DNA of 15,642 nt from CAZXFA01 sp964640085. GTDB taxonomy: Bacteria > Actinomycetota > UBA4738 > HRBIN12. Below, piece after piece: positions 8,155 through 15,389 of this stretch. How positions within the stretch are numbered: the first letter of the stretch is position 1; each line of letters starts with the position of its first letter. The stretch spans positions 1 through 15,642 of the forward strand of contig CAZXFA010000045.1 of assembly GCA_964640085.1 (NCBI GenBank), written 5' to 3'. The position numbers and the translations under genes are program-made. Below the pieces are notes generated by a model. It was not told the DNA's origin. It saw only the letters and a program-made list of their open reading frames with translations, and did no database searches.

Positions 8155-10230
8155 ATGCTCACGCGACGGGATTTCTTCCGGCTCACCGGCGCGTCCACGA
8201 TCGGGTGGTACGTGGTCACGCGGTTCGGCTGGGTGGAACGGGCGGTGGCGCAGATCCCGGGCGGAACGCTCGACCCGCTCTTGGTGCCCAAGTACCAGAC
8301 GCCGATGCTGATCCCGCCCGTGATGCCTCGGGCTGGGACCATCCGGCAGCAGGGCGGCAAGCCGATCGACTACTACGAGATCTCGGTGAAGCAGTTCCCG
8401 CAGCAGATCCTCCCGGAGGGTCTGCCTGCGACGACGGTCTGGGGGTACGGCGCCGTCAGCTCGGCGAGCAAGCGGGGACTCCTGCTCCACAACGCCCCTT
8501 CCCTGACGATCGAGACGATGTGGAACCGGCCCGTCCGGGTCAAGTGGATCAACGACCTGGTGGACGCGAGCGGTGGCTACCTCCCGCACCTGCTCCCGGT
8601 CGACCAGACGCTGCACTGGGCGAACCCGCCCGGCGGGGACGCGGGCCGCGACTCCCGACCCGACTTGACGGGCATGGCCACTCCCGGCCCTTACACGGGC
8701 CCGGTGCCGATCGTGACGCACGTGCACGGCGCCGTCGGCGTCGGCGACGAGAGCGACGGCTACGCGGAGGCCTGGTATCTGCCGGCCGCAGGGAACATCC
8801 CGGCGGGCCACGCCACCGAGGGCACCTGGTACGACTTCTTCGCGGGCAAGGCTGAGACCAAGTTCGGCGCCCAGTGGGGCTCCGGGTTCGCGATCTTCCA
8901 GTACCCGAACGACCAGCGCGAGTCGACGCTCTGGTACCACGATCACACCCTCGGGATGACCCGTCTCAACGTGTACGCCGGCCCGGCCGGCTTCTTCCTC
9001 GTCCGCGGCGGCCCCGAGGGAGACAAGGCGATCCTCGACAGCCGCTTCGGCACCACGGCCGTCCTTCCCGGCCCGGCCCCGAGGGAGAACGACAAGTTCC
9101 CCCCCAACAAGACCTACTACGAGATCCCGATCGCGATCCAGGACCGTTCATTCAACGTCGACGGCTCGCTCTTCTACCCAGACACGCGGGCGTTCTTCGA
9201 CGAGATCGCCGGTCCCTTCATCCCGGACACCGACGTTTCGCCGATCTGGAACCCCGAGTTCTTCGGGAACATGATGATGGTCAACGGCAACACGTGGCCG
9301 TTCCAGACCGTCGAGCAGCGGCGCTACCGCCTGCGCTTCCTGAACGGCTGCCAGTCGCGGTTCCTGATCCTGGACTTCGACCAGATCCCGGGCGTCGAGG
9401 TGTGGGCGATCGGGAACGAGGGTGGATTCCTGACCGCGCCCGTGAACCTGACGGCCACCAACGGCAACCGGCTCCTGATGGGCCTCGCGGAACGGGCCGA
9501 CCTCATCGTCGACTTCACCAACGTCCCGGTGGGGAACTACGTCCTCGGCAACGTCGGGCCGGACGAACCCTTCGGCGGAGGGGTCCCCGGCGTGGACTTC
9601 CCCGTCGCCGATCCCGAGTCCACCGGGCAGGTGATGGAGTTCCGCGTGGTTCCGGCGCTGGCGCCGGACCCGACTACGCCGCCGCAGTTCCTCCAGCTCC
9701 CCGCGATCACGCCGCTCCCGACCGAGACCCTCACCAGGCCGCTCGCCCTGTTGGAGGAGCTCTCGGCGTTCTTCGCTGACGCGCCGGCCGAGACGCTGCT
9801 CGGCACCGTGGGCGGCGATCCGAACCTCGCCCCCGGCGTGTGGACCAAGCGGCTGTGGGCGGACCCGGTCACCGAGAACCCCGCCGTGGGGGACACCGAG
9901 GTTTGGGAGCTCTACAACGCCACGGCCGACGCCCACCCGATCCACATCCACGAGCTGGCCTTCGAGGTCGTGAACCGCCAGGACATCTTCGTGGACGAGG
10001 GGACACAGGAGGTGCAGGTCGTCCCCGGGTCCGTGCCGCTGCCGCCCGAGTCGTGGGAGACGGGCTTCAAGGACACCGTGACCGCGTATCCGGGTCAGGT
10101 CACGCGCGTGAAGGCGACGTTCCACACGCCGGGACAGTTCGTCTGGCACTGCCACATCGTGGAGCACGAGGACAACGAGATGATGCGCCCGTACCGGATC
10201 GGACCGGTCCAGCCGGGGCAGCCGAGCTAG
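8155..10230 (+). CDS. Tat-exported multicopper oxidase (CotA/PhsA-like)
   Basis: A 691-residue secreted copper oxidase that would oxidise a substrate (phenolic, metal or pigment) at the type 1 copper and reduce oxygen at the trinuclear centre. The N-terminus has a twin-arginine motif TRRDFFRL (residues 3-10) and a possible AVAQ cleavage site near residue 31-34. All copper ligands are present: HVHG (H189, H191), WYHDH (H262, H264), HPIHIH (H594, H597, H599) and HCHIVEHEDNEMM (H665, C666, H667, H671, axial M676). The spacing and the sequence WYHDHTLGMTRLNVYAG are closest to the CotA spore-coat laccase / phenoxazinone synthase / bilirubin oxidase branch. ATG at 8155 has AGGAGGTGA (8142-8150). 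It stands alone between rplK and nusG on the opposite strand; its stop is 12 nt from the nusG stop. Substrate is unknown. Confidence 0.95.
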   Translation: MLTRRDFFRLTGASTIGWYVVTRFGWVERAVAQIPGGTLDPLLVPKYQTPMLIPPVMPRAGTIRQQGGKPIDYYEISVKQFPQQILPEGLPATTVWGYGAVSSASKRGLLLHNAPSLTIETMWNRPVRVKWINDLVDASGGYLPHLLPVDQTLHWANPPGGDAGRDSRPDLTGMATPGPYTGPVPIVTHVHGAVGVGDESDGYAEAWYLPAAGNIPAGHATEGTWYDFFAGKAETKFGAQWGSGFAIFQYPNDQRESTLWYHDHTLGMTRLNVYAGPAGFFLVRGGPEGDKAILDSRFGTTAVLPGPAPRENDKFPPNKTYYEIPIAIQDRSFNVDGSLFYPDTRAFFDEIAGPFIPDTDVSPIWNPEFFGNMMMVNGNTWPFQTVEQRRYRLRFLNGCQSRFLILDFDQIPGVEVWAIGNEGGFLTAPVNLTATNGNRLLMGLAERADLIVDFTNVPVGNYVLGNVGPDEPFGGGVPGVDFPVADPESTGQVMEFRVVPALAPDPTTPPQFLQLPAITPLPTETLTRPLALLEELSAFFADAPAETLLGTVGGDPNLAPGVWTKRLWADPVTENPAVGDTEVWELYNATADAHPIHIHELAFEVVNRQDIFVDEGTQEVQVVPGSVPLPPESWETGFKDTVTAYPGQVTRVKATFHTPGQFVWHCHIVEHEDNEMMRPYRIGPVQPGQPS

Positions 10231-10242
10231 GCCAGCCGACCG

Positions 10243-11250
10243 CTAGACCTTCGCCACCTGGTCGAAGGAGAGCTCGACCGGCGTCTCCCGGTCGAAGATG
10301 TTCACCAGGACCTTGAGCTTGCTCTGGTCCAGGTTGATCTCACTGATCGTGCCGTTGAAGTCGGCGAAGGGACCGGAGATGATCCGCACCACGTCGCCCT
10401 CCTCGAACCCGAGGCGGAACGTGGGCTTCACCTCCTCCTTCTTGACGGCCAGGATCTTCTCCACCTCGCGCCGGGACAGCGGCGTGGGCTTGCTGCCGGT
10501 GCCGGCGGCGACGAACCCCGTGACGCCGGGAGTGTTCCGCACGACGTACCAGGAGTCGTTGTCGTAGACCATCTTCACCAGCAGGTAGCCGGGGAAGACC
10601 TTGCGCTGGACGACCTGCTTCTTGCCGCCCTTGATCTCCATGACGTCTTCCATCGGGATGTGGACGTCGAAGATCTTCTCCTCCATCTGCATCGTGTGGA
10701 TCCGCGACTCGAGGTTGGTCTTGACCTTGTTCTCGTAGCCCGCGTACGTGTGGACGACGTACCAGTCGCCGGGCCCGCGGAAGGGATCGGGTCCGGCCGG
10801 TTCCTCCTCCACCTCGGCAGGGACGGCGTCCTCGAGCGCCGGCGTCGGCTCGGGCTCGGCCTCGGGCACGGCCACGGGCTCCGCAGCCTCGGGCTCCGCA
10901 GCCTCGGGCTCCGCAGCCTCGACCTCCGCCGCCTCGACCTCCGCCGCCTCGACCTCCGCCTGGAGCTTCGACGTCGCATCGGCCTCCTCGATCTCCTCGC
11001 CGGGGATCTCGTCGGCCGCCACGTCCTCGGCGACCTGCTCGGGCGTCTGCCCCTCCTCCTCTTGGAGGGAACTCTCGTCGACAGCCTCCGCCTGGCTCGG
11101 GTCGAAGGGGATCGTCGCCTCGTCCTCGCCTGGAACCTCGCCCGGAACCTCGGACGGAACCTCGCCCGGAACCTCGGACGCGGCCGACCCCTCGGCGGGG
11201 GCCTCATCCGGGACGTATCCGTCCACGCGGTCGGCGGGGAGCTCGTTCAT
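10243..11250 (-). CDS. nusG: Transcription elongation/termination factor NusG with long acidic N-terminal extension
   Basis: A 335-residue NusG, which binds RNA polymerase and links it to Rho or ribosomal S10. The NGN domain begins near residue 161 (GDWYVVHTYAGYENKVKTNL, FPGYLLVKMVYDNDSWYVV, NTPGVTGFV). The KOW domain is at about 280-335 (EEGDVVRIISGPFADFNGT to the end). Residues 1-160 are an acidic, Ala/Glu/Pro-rich, probably disordered extension; it holds VPGEVPSEVPGEVPGE repeats (about 27-42) and AEVEA/AEPEA repeats (about 98-125) encoded by DNA tandem repeats. Acidic extensions are known in other actinobacterial NusG proteins, e.g. Streptomyces; this one is long. ATG at 11250 follows the secE stop by 13 nt with GAGGA upstream, so they form one unit. 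Confidence 0.97.
   Translation of the reverse strand: MNELPADRVDGYVPDEAPAEGSAASEVPGEVPSEVPGEVPGEDEATIPFDPSQAEAVDESSLQEEEGQTPEQVAEDVAADEIPGEEIEEADATSKLQAEVEAAEVEAAEVEAAEPEAAEPEAAEPVAVPEAEPEPTPALEDAVPAEVEEEPAGPDPFRGPGDWYVVHTYAGYENKVKTNLESRIHTMQMEEKIFDVHIPMEDVMEIKGGKKQVVQRKVFPGYLLVKMVYDNDSWYVVRNTPGVTGFVAAGTGSKPTPLSRREVEKILAVKKEEVKPTFRLGFEEGDVVRIISGPFADFNGTISEINLDQSKLKVLVNIFDRETPVELSFDQVAKV
10876..10965. repeat. 15-bp tandem repeat in the NusG extension
   Basis: Three exact copies of GGGCTCCGCAGCCTC (10876-10920), then two exact copies of the variant GACCTCCGCCGCCTC (10921-10950) and a diverged sixth unit (10951-10965). In-frame 15-mers encode AEPEA and AEVEA pentapeptides. The identical copies imply recent duplication by slippage, so copy number may differ between strains. 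Confidence 0.95.
11132..11179. repeat. 12/24-bp tandem repeat in the NusG extension
   Basis: Four 12-mers alternate GGAACCTCGCCC and GGAACCTCGGAC (two identical 24-bp units), encoding alternating GEVP and SEVP tetrapeptides near residues 25-40 of NusG. It is in frame and separate from the 15-bp array. Confidence 0.95.
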
Positions 11251-11263
11251 GCGGCGGGTGTCC

Positions 11264-11554
11264 TCAGCTCGTGAAGACGTCCAGGACCAGCTTGGAGAAC
11301 ACGACGTCGAGCCCGAACACGAACGATGTGAGCACGATCACCGTGACGAGCACCACGACGGTGTAGGTCACGAGCTCCTGGCGGGTCGGCCAGACGACCT
11401 TCTTCAGCTCCTGACGGACCTCCTTCAGGAACTGCCGGACGCCGGTGCGCTCGCGCTTCTGGGCGAGCTGGCTCCGACGGGCGGCCGCCGCCGTCTGGGC
11501 ACGCTCGACGGTCGAGCCCTGGCGACGCTGCGCTCGCTTCATCTGCCTGTTCAT
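11264..11554 (-). CDS. secE: Preprotein translocase subunit SecE
   Basis: A 96-residue single-span subunit that clamps SecY in the export channel. A basic N-terminal part (MNRQMKRAQRRQG) leads to the conserved amphipathic helix FLKEVRQELKKVVWPTRQEL and one transmembrane segment (TYTVVVLVTVIVLTSFVFGL). The ATG at 11554 was chosen because a longer reading would run into the tRNA gene; AAGGGAG lies just upstream. Only 12 nt separate the tRNA-Trp 3' end from this start. nusG follows after 13 nt. Confidence 0.97.
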   Translation of the reverse strand: MNRQMKRAQRRQGSTVERAQTAAAARRSQLAQKRERTGVRQFLKEVRQELKKVVWPTRQELVTYTVVVLVTVIVLTSFVFGLDVVFSKLVLDVFTS

Positions 11555-11566
11555 CGTGCTCCCTTG

Positions 11567-11640
11567 CAGGGGCGGAGGGACTCGAACCCCCAACCGCCGG
11601 TTTTGGAGACCGGTGCTCTACCAGATTGAGCTACGCCCCT
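11567..11640 (-). tRNA. tRNA-Trp (CCA anticodon)
   Basis: A 74-nt cloverleaf on the minus strand: acceptor AGGGGCG/CGCCCCT, D arm GCTC/GAGC, anticodon arm CCGGT/ACCGG with loop CTCCAAA (anticodon CCA), T arm GGGGG TTCGAGT CCCTC with one G-T pair, discriminator G. The 3' CCA is not encoded (CAA follows). A tRNA-Trp just before secE is the usual actinobacterial arrangement. Confidence 0.97.
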
Positions 11641-11682
11641 CCGTGCAGCGGTCCAGCCGACAGCCGGGGACACCGGAAGCCC

Positions 11683-11711
11683 AGTATAGGAGGCCCCGGG
11701 TACCTCGGCAA
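11683..11711 (-). promoter_or_regulatory. tRNA-Trp-secE-nusG promoter
   Basis: Minus-strand -35 TTGCCG (11706-11711), 17-nt spacer, -10 TATACT (11683-11688), ~40 nt before the tRNA. The best -10 box in the window, as expected for a stable-RNA promoter. It lies back to back with the start region of the coiled-coil gene. A weak plus-strand -10 TACACT (11774-11779) may serve that gene, but no good -35 goes with it. Confidence 0.65.
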
Positions 11712-11807
11712 AGCTCGTCCCGCGGACGCACGGTTCGCGCCTGGAAGTACGTGATGTTGCACCCACCCTCACCTACACTTGGCCGAGACGCGTCGCGCCG
11801 GCCCCGG

Positions 11808-13661
11808 ATGGCGAGCGCCCATATGCACCAGCCAGATCCCGCCTCCCCGCCCGGCGCACACCGGCGGCCCAAGAGACGCACCCTGTTCTCCGGCAAGCCC
11901 GAACCCGTCCCTCCCGCGTCGAGCTCCGCGCTCGAGCGGGTGGAGGCCATCATGGCCGCGTACCAGGACACGCTTGGGGAGCAGCTCGAGGAAGGACTGC
12001 GCTCGATCCAGCACGAGGCGAACTCGCTCATGCACGAGATCGCGAGCGAGGTCTGGCGCGCGGCCGGCGGCGACAGGGGTGACCTCCGATCCACGATCGT
12101 CGAGTCCCTCTCCCGGGACCAAGCACTGCGGTCGCTGATCGCGCACACGGACGAGCGGTTCCAGGAGATCGCCGTCCGGACCTCGCGGCTGGAGGACTCG
12201 CTGAACATGTTGGCCACCTCTGTCCGGGCGGCGGAGCATCAGATCGAGGAGAGCATCGACCGGCTCGGATCGCTCGACGCGCACCCGGCGATCGACGTCG
12301 TACAGCTCCGTGGGCAGCTCGCGGAGGTCACCCGACAGATCGCCGTGGCCTTCGACACGCTCGCCGAACGCGACCGCGCGATCGTCGAGTCGGTGCGCAC
12401 CCGGGTCCGCGAGCACGGCGAGCTCATCTCCCAGGAGGCCACCAGGATCGCCAAGGCGATGGAAGCCTACGTCCGGCAGGGCGTCGAAGCGATGGGGCAT
12501 CTCGCCGGCAGCACGCAGGCCAAGATCGACGCGCTCGGCGATGAGAACGTCGCTCCCCGCCTGGAGGAGGTCATCAAGGCTCAGACCGGACGTCTGGAGT
12601 CGCGCCTGTCCGAGATGGCGGCCTACGTCGAGCACCTCCAGGAGCGCGCGGGTGTGGAGGTCCGCGACCTCGAGCAGGAGCTCGGGGCGATGCGCGAGAC
12701 CACCTCCTCGATGCTGAGCGAGGGCCTCAGCTCGCTCGACGAGCGGATGGGCGTCGTGGACGGGCGCGTGGGGACCGTGGATCGCCGGGTCGCCGAGATG
12801 GACGGGCGCACCTCGTCCGCCGTCGAGCAGATCGCCGGCCTGCGCGACCGACTCGGGGCGGTGGGTGAGCAGATCGCCGGGTTCGACCTGCGGATCCAAC
12901 GCATCGTCCACGACCGCGCGATGGGCCTGGCCCAGCTCGTGCGCTCGGACTCTGAGGCGCTGCGCCGCGAGCTGGTACGCACCGCGGCCGAGCGGGACGA
13001 GGCGACCGCGCGGATCATCGATGAACGCCTGGCGCGCGTCAGCGAGGCGCTGAACGGCGCGACGCGGGACATGGTCGACGAGGTGACCCGACGCACCACC
13101 GAGGCGGCGCGGGAGCACCTCGATCAGATGGGCCGCTCGATCGCCGAGCAGAGCGCCCAGGCCCTCCAGGTGGCCGTGGCCCGGGGGGTGGTGATCGAGG
13201 CGCGGATGCAGACGGCGGTCGAGTCGCTCGAGCGGACCACCAGCGACATGGCGAGGTTCCAGGGGGCGACCGAGCAGGCGATGGGCAACGCGCTCGACGC
13301 CCGGTTGGCCTCGCTCGCCAAGCTGATCCGTACGGACAACGAGACCTTGGCCCACCAGATCGTCGCCGACCAGGAGACCTCCAAGCAGGCGCTGCGGTCG
13401 ATGAAGGAGCTCCAGGCGAGCCTGCCGGCCGAGGTGGTGGACATCGTGGAGCGGCGGTTCGCCTCGCTCGCCGAGTCGATCGAGCGCTCGAACGAGGTGC
13501 TCGCCCAGCGCCTGGACCGGATGGCCGAGAAGATCGGCCGCCGCTACGACAACGACATCCAGATCGTGATCGACCGGATGGGCGACGCGATGCACGCCCT
13601 CGCGAGCCTCGGTCGTCCGGGCCAGGGCCAGGGTTCCCCGCCACGGGTCCAGATCGACTAG
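11808..13661 (+). CDS. Long cytoplasmic coiled-coil protein, function unknown
   Basis: I do not recognise a specific family. The ~617-residue product has a short Pro/Arg-rich basic N-terminus (HRRPKRRTLF near residue 19) and then almost unbroken helical, Ala/Glu/Arg-rich heptad sequence to about residue 600; it ends in a Gly/Gln/Pro tail. No signal peptide or membrane segment is seen. A motif LAxxIxxxNExL recurs: LAQLVRSDSEAL (374-385), LAKLIRTDNETL (503-514), LAESIERSNEVL (554-565). It resembles apolipoprotein-like or methyl-accepting-like coiled coils, suggesting a scaffold or polymer-forming role (inference). The start may be ATG 11808 or 11823; neither has a strong ribosome site. The stop shares the bases CTAG (13658-13661) with the convergent hadB stop. 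Confidence 0.85.
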   Translation: MASAHMHQPDPASPPGAHRRPKRRTLFSGKPEPVPPASSSALERVEAIMAAYQDTLGEQLEEGLRSIQHEANSLMHEIASEVWRAAGGDRGDLRSTIVESLSRDQALRSLIAHTDERFQEIAVRTSRLEDSLNMLATSVRAAEHQIEESIDRLGSLDAHPAIDVVQLRGQLAEVTRQIAVAFDTLAERDRAIVESVRTRVREHGELISQEATRIAKAMEAYVRQGVEAMGHLAGSTQAKIDALGDENVAPRLEEVIKAQTGRLESRLSEMAAYVEHLQERAGVEVRDLEQELGAMRETTSSMLSEGLSSLDERMGVVDGRVGTVDRRVAEMDGRTSSAVEQIAGLRDRLGAVGEQIAGFDLRIQRIVHDRAMGLAQLVRSDSEALRRELVRTAAERDEATARIIDERLARVSEALNGATRDMVDEVTRRTTEAAREHLDQMGRSIAEQSAQALQVAVARGVVIEARMQTAVESLERTTSDMARFQGATEQAMGNALDARLASLAKLIRTDNETLAHQIVADQETSKQALRSMKELQASLPAEVVDIVERRFASLAESIERSNEVLAQRLDRMAEKIGRRYDNDIQIVIDRMGDAMHALASLGRPGQGQGSPPRVQID

Positions 13662-14077
13662 AGCGACACCTCGGCCTCGCTCCGGCGGATCGGCCACTCG
13701 GTCGCGCCGTCGCGCTCGACCGTGACCCACACGTCCAGCAGGGCCGTGCGCGTCGAGGGATCGAGCGCTCGCACCCTGCCACCCGCGACGATCGCCTCCC
13801 CCATGAACACCGGGGCCCGGAACTGGACGCGGACCCGATGCAGCCGGGTCGGATCCCCGAGCCAGTCGACGAGACACGAGACGAGGTGCCCCGTCGTGAA
13901 CATCCCGTGGGCGATGATCCCGGGGAAGCCAGCGGCGCGAGCCACCTCGTCCTCCTGGTGCAGCGGGTTCCGATCACCGGAGGCCTCCGCGTAGGCCTTC
14001 ACGTCCTCTCGGGTGACGACGCGGGAGCTGGTGGGGATCGGATCGCCTACCGCCAGATCCTCGAAACGGACGGTCAC
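13658..14077 (-). CDS. hadB: (3R)-hydroxyacyl-ACP dehydratase subunit HadB (MaoC-like)
   Basis: A 139-residue hot-dog-fold protein, the catalytic subunit of the FAS-II dehydratase that converts 3-hydroxyacyl-ACP to trans-2-enoyl-ACP. The MaoC motif is intact: ASGDRNPLHQED with the Asp and His that form the active site, then AGFPGIIAHGMFTTGHLV. The GTG start (14077-14075) overlaps the hadA TGA stop as GTGA, which fixes the start and shows coupling. In Mycobacterium the same pair lies between rpmG and tRNA-Trp/secE and is followed by hadC; no hadC is present here. Confidence 0.93.
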   Translation of the reverse strand: MTVRFEDLAVGDPIPTSSRVVTREDVKAYAEASGDRNPLHQEDEVARAAGFPGIIAHGMFTTGHLVSCLVDWLGDPTRLHRVRVQFRAPVFMGEAIVAGGRVRALDPSTRTALLDVWVTVERDGATEWPIRRSEAEVSL

Positions 14078-14472
14078 GACACCCCCCGCACGATCATCGT
14101 GCTCCGGGCCACGGCCACGAGCTCCCCCTCCTCGTGACGGAGCTCGGTGACGAGGGTGAGGAAGTCCATCGATCCCTTCGAACGGATCGATCCGATCGAG
14201 GTCACGACCCGCAACGTCTGGCCGACGCGCATCGGTCGGTGCCACTCGTACTCCTGCTCACCGTGGACGACGCGCGCGTAGTCCAGGCCCAGGTCGCGAT
14301 CGGCGAGCACCGCGGCGATCCCGACCTCGTGCTCGGCCGCGGTGACGAATGTCGGAGGCACGCCCTCGGCGTTGTGTCCCACTGCATCGGCGAACGCGCG
14401 CACGCGCTCGGGTTCGAGCGTGAACGAGACCTCGTCGTACGTCTTGCCTTGCAGCGCAGCGTTCAGCGCCAT
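14074..14472 (-). CDS. hadA: (3R)-hydroxyacyl-ACP dehydratase subunit HadA (MaoC N-terminal-like)
   Basis: A 132-residue hot-dog-fold partner of HadB, which shapes the acyl-chain channel. Recognisable parts are LEPERVRAFADAVGHNAEGV, VPPTFVTAAE, VHGEQEYEWHRPMRVGQTL and DFLTLVTELRHEEGELVAVA. It lacks the catalytic D/H pair, as expected. The ATG at 14472 has GGAGGG (14478-14483) 5 nt upstream; longer readings upstream lack family similarity. First gene of a two-gene unit with its own promoter and structured leader. Slightly shorter than mycobacterial HadA. Confidence 0.92.
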   Translation of the reverse strand: MALNAALQGKTYDEVSFTLEPERVRAFADAVGHNAEGVPPTFVTAAEHEVGIAAVLADRDLGLDYARVVHGEQEYEWHRPMRVGQTLRVVTSIGSIRSKGSMDFLTLVTELRHEEGELVAVARSTMIVRGVS

Positions 14473-14486
14473 AACGGCCCTCCGGT

Positions 14487-14555
14487 CGTTCGGCCGACAC
14501 ATACGTCCCGCGCACGGCGGTCTCCCGTTCGGCCGATTCACAGACCCCGAACGGG
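14487..14555 (-). promoter_or_regulatory. hadA leader with direct and inverted repeats
   Basis: CGTTCGGCCGA occurs twice (14487-14497 and 14526-14536). A 9-bp inverted repeat CCCGTTCGG (14524-14532) / CCGAACGGG (14547-14555) with 14-nt loop includes part of the second copy. All lies between the hadA promoter and its ribosome site, so it may be an operator or an mRNA structure controlling FAS-II dehydratase expression. Function is inference. Confidence 0.5.
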
Positions 14556-14560
14556 CTGCG

Positions 14561-14589
14561 AACCTACCCTCGCAGATGCGCCCCGACAA
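14561..14589 (-). promoter_or_regulatory. hadAB promoter
   Basis: Minus-strand -35 TTGTCG (14584-14589), 17-nt spacer, -10 TAGGTT (14561-14566), giving an ~80-nt leader before hadA. Confidence 0.5.
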
Positions 14590-14603
14590 GTGCTCGAGCT
14601 TCC

Positions 14604-14632
14604 GTGACTCGGCACCTCGGGCGCCCTACGAT
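14604..14632 (+). promoter_or_regulatory. Candidate promoter of the response regulator gene
   Basis: Plus-strand -35-like GTGACT (14604-14609), 17-nt spacer, -10 TACGAT (14627-14632). The ATG at 14643 lies 10 nt after the -10, so the transcript would be leaderless or nearly so, which would explain why no good ribosome site precedes the ATG. Leaderless mRNAs are common in actinobacteria. Confidence 0.4.
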
Positions 14633-14642
14633 CGGCGGGCCT

Positions 14643-15383
14643 ATGGCCGGTGACCCGAACGGATCCGGGACCGAGAACGGGAGGGCCAGAGGCGCCACCC
14701 GCTCCCGTCCCATCAGGGTGCTCATCGTCGACGACGAGCGCACCTTCGGCGAGGCGCTCCAGGTCGCCCTGGGGCGCGAGAAGGACCTGCGCATCGTGCA
14801 CGTTGCGACCGACGGGGAGCAGGCGCTCGAGGCGGTGAGCGAGCATCAGCCCGACGTGGTGATCATGGACGTCGGGATGCCCGGGATGAGCGGCATCGAA
14901 GCCACCCGACGGATCCGCGAGGCCGATCCCAACGCCCGCGTGCTGATCCACGCCATCCCGGACGACGAGCACCTGCTCGCCCGCGCGGTCCAGGCGGGCG
15001 CGATCGGCTTCGTCCCCAAGACGGAGGGGGTCGGTCAGGTGGCGAGCTCGGTGCGTCGTGTGCACCGGGGCGAGCCGCTGCACGACGACCAGGAGGTCGA
15101 GGCGGCGCTACGGCGGTTCCGGCACCGGCGGAGCAACAGCGACGACGTCCGGCACCGGTTGAACCGGCTCACGCCGCGGGAGATCCAGGTGCTCACGCTG
15201 ATGGCCGAGGGGCGGTCCGCGGTGGACATCGTCGGGACCCTCCGGATGAGCCCCCACACCCTGCGCACCCACACGCAGAACGTGCTCACGAAGCTGGGCG
15301 TGCACTCGAAGACCGAGGCCCTGATGCTCGCGATCCGACACGGCAAGGTGCCCCTGGTTGACCTCACGAGCGCGGAGGTCTGA
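14643..15383 (+). CDS. NarL/LuxR-family response regulator, orphan
   Basis: A 246-residue two-domain regulator. The receiver domain (about residues 24-145) has the acidic pair D30-D31, phospho-acceptor D76 in VVIMDVGMPGMSG, and K126 in GFVPK. The usual Ser/Thr switch residue is Ala (A104 in VLIHAIPDDE). A linker with a basic stretch RRFRHRRS precedes a canonical LuxR HTH: LTPREIQVLTLMAEGRSA, MSPHTLRTHTQNVLTKLGV. ATG 14643 was chosen; a GTG at 14604 would add 13 residues without family similarity. No sensor kinase is nearby. The stop is 6 nt from the convergent rpmG stop. Targets are unknown; divergently placed hadAB is the nearest candidate. Confidence 0.92.
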   Translation: MAGDPNGSGTENGRARGATRSRPIRVLIVDDERTFGEALQVALGREKDLRIVHVATDGEQALEAVSEHQPDVVIMDVGMPGMSGIEATRRIREADPNARVLIHAIPDDEHLLARAVQAGAIGFVPKTEGVGQVASSVRRVHRGEPLHDDQEVEAALRRFRHRRSNSDDVRHRLNRLTPREIQVLTLMAEGRSAVDIVGTLRMSPHTLRTHTQNVLTKLGVHSKTEALMLAIRHGKVPLVDLTSAEV

Positions 15384-15389
15384 GCCCGG

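Noticed and set aside
10231..10242. Bidirectional terminator between the oxidase and nusG
   Set aside because: The gap is only 12 nt and no stable hairpin spans it.
10876..11179. Tandem repeats as a possible CRISPR array
   Set aside because: Units are 12-15 bp, directly adjacent without spacers, and in frame within nusG.
11445..11807. Upstream extension of the coiled-coil frame
   Set aside because: It would cross the tRNA-Trp gene and the secE start on the other strand; no start signal supports it.
11769..13877. Long open frame (702 codons) on the minus strand opposite the coiled-coil gene
   Set aside because: It is low-complexity His/Arg/Leu/Asp-rich sequence typical of antisense frames in GC-rich DNA, crosses hadB, and shows no family similarity.
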